A stretch of 6,220 nucleotides of DNA, from the NCBI GenBank assembly GCA_030608865.1, contig JAUWDI010000062.1, forward strand, positions 1-6,220, read 5' to 3'. This stretch comes from Anaerolineales bacterium (GTDB taxonomy: Bacteria > Chloroflexota > Anaerolineae > Anaerolineales > E44-bin32). The position numbers and the translations under genes are program-made. Below the pieces are notes generated by a model. It saw only the letters and a list, made by a program, of their open reading frames with translations, made no database searches and had not been told where the DNA came from. Of the stretch, positions 5,753 to 6,220 are shown piece by piece (the first letter of the stretch is position 1; every line of letters begins with the position of its first letter).

Positions 5753-5950
5753 TTTGCGTTATAAGTATTCATCCCTCCGGAGCAAACGGCGTCTCTGCCT
5801 ACACTCGCAGGCAGTGATCGTCACTGCTGATGAAGTGAGAGTCCACACAATCCACAAATTGGTCTTTACGATCACTCGGAATAACCGATCTGAACTCCTA
5901 GCTAACGTCATTGATGGGTTCATCCCTATCATTGTTGTTCATCCTGCACC
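5753..5950. other. Spacer with a 17-bp palindrome, no supportable gene
   Basis: A TTG-initiated 66-codon frame (5754-5954, plus) is open here but has no ribosome site and no recognisable product; its start falls directly after the large stem-loop. The one clear structure is GCAGTGA-tcg-TCACTGC at 5811-5827, a perfect 7-bp dyad. It lies about 125 bp before the riboswitch promoter and may be an operator or a small hairpin. Confidence 0.4.
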
Positions 5951-5980
5951 TTGACTTCCCTCTCATGCCTCTCGTAAAAT
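5951..5980 (+). promoter_or_regulatory. Sigma-70-type promoter of the glycine riboswitch transcript
   Basis: TTGACT (5951-5956) and TAAAAT (5975-5980) each match 5 of 6 consensus bases and are 18 nt apart. Transcription should start near 5987, about 14 nt before the first aptamer helix at 6001, as expected for a riboswitch that begins close to the 5' end of its message. Confidence 0.75.
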
Positions 5981-6000
5981 GATGCATAAGAATATGCACA

Positions 6001-6180
6001 GGTCGGGGAGAGACCCTAAACCAACAGGGCACCGAAGGGGCAAACCGCATCTACGCGTGCAGGCATGCGGTGAAACTCTCAGGTAAAAGGACCCGATCTG
6101 GCCGAACCTCTGGAAAGTCTCCGGACACCGAAGGGGCAACTCCCCACAAGGGAAGAATCTCTCAGGTTGATGACAGAGGG
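6001..6180 (+). promoter_or_regulatory. Tandem glycine riboswitch (two aptamers)
   Basis: Two glycine-binding aptamers lie in series. Aptamer 1 (6001-6098) has P1 GGTCGGG with CCCGATC (6001-6007 with 6092-6098, one G-U), the GGAGAG motif, the conserved CACCGAAGGGGCAAACCGC block (6030-6048), and AAACTCTCAGGTAAAAGGAC (6073-6091). Aptamer 2 (6107-6180) has P1 CCTCTG with CAGAGG (6107-6112 with 6174-6179), GGAAAG, a second ACCGAAGGGGCAA (6127-6139), and ATCTCTCAGG with GACAGAGGG at its end. The linker is 8 nt. These are the hallmark conserved segments of the gcvT/glycine class, which usually turns on genes for glycine cleavage or glycine transport. The controlled gene lies beyond the window on the plus strand. 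The riboswitch is divergent from the liv operon. Confidence 0.96.
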
Positions 6181-6203
6181 CGCACACCCCAGTCGGTGTG
6201 TGC
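6180..6203 (+). promoter_or_regulatory. Hairpin right after aptamer 2, probable part of the expression platform
   Basis: CGCACACC (6181-6188) pairs with GGTGTGTG (6195-6202) around the loop CCAGTC, with one G-U pair, and G6180 with C6203 can extend it. It begins immediately after the 3' strand of the aptamer 2 P1 helix. It is followed by the self-complementary CTGCGCGCAG (6205-6214). The window ends before any T-run or start codon, so whether it regulates termination or translation cannot be told. Confidence 0.5.
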
Positions 6204-6220
6204 TCTGCGCGCAGTACCCA

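Noticed and set aside
5754..5954. 66-codon TTG-initiated frame on the plus strand
   Set aside because: No ribosome site, the start directly abuts a large stem-loop, and the end overlaps the -35 box of the riboswitch promoter.
5963..6187. 74-codon minus-strand frame over the riboswitch
   Set aside because: It is the antisense of conserved glycine aptamer sequence; the open frame follows from the RNA's base composition.

Overview
The window carries a complete-but-for-one-edge branched-chain-type amino acid ABC importer operon on the minus strand (about 4670 down to 1), followed rightwards by a non-coding or weakly coding stretch of about 1.3 kb, and ends on the plus strand with a tandem glycine riboswitch whose target gene lies beyond position 6220. 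The organism is a bacterium of moderate GC. The substrate-binding protein is a lipoprotein with a short signal peptide and a Cys-Ala-Pro-Ala mature start, and several other cysteines. Together with the gene style this fits a Chloroflexota (Anaerolineae-like) genome, but that is a guess; nothing here fixes the phylum.

Minus-strand operon in transcription order: substrate-binding lipoprotein (4670-3510), LivH permease (3372-2437), LivM permease (2391-1060), LivG ATPase (1073-303), LivF ATPase (303-1, cut by the window edge). This is the canonical livK-H-M-G-F order. Gaps shrink along the operon: 137 nt with a strong hairpin after the binding protein, 45 nt between livH and livM, a 14-nt overlap of livM and livG, and a 1-nt TGATG overlap of livG and livF. 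The binding protein captures substrate outside, LivH and LivM form the channel, and LivG and LivF hydrolyse ATP.

Upstream of the binding-protein gene (4671-5027, minus strand) there is a candidate promoter, a possible 41-codon leader ORF, several stem-loops and an intrinsic-terminator-like hairpin pointing towards the operon. No co-directional gene is visible upstream that would need this terminator, so leader attenuation is a reasonable hypothesis.

On the plus strand, 5395-5752 looks like a small independent transcription unit: a perfect -35 box with a good -10, a dyad near the start of the transcript, a strong Shine-Dalgarno site, a 45-codon hydrophobic ORF, and two strong nested stem-loops. 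I cannot assign a family to it. A second strong promoter (5951-5980) drives the tandem glycine riboswitch (6001-6180). The genes it controls, commonly glycine cleavage or glycine transport genes, are outside the window.
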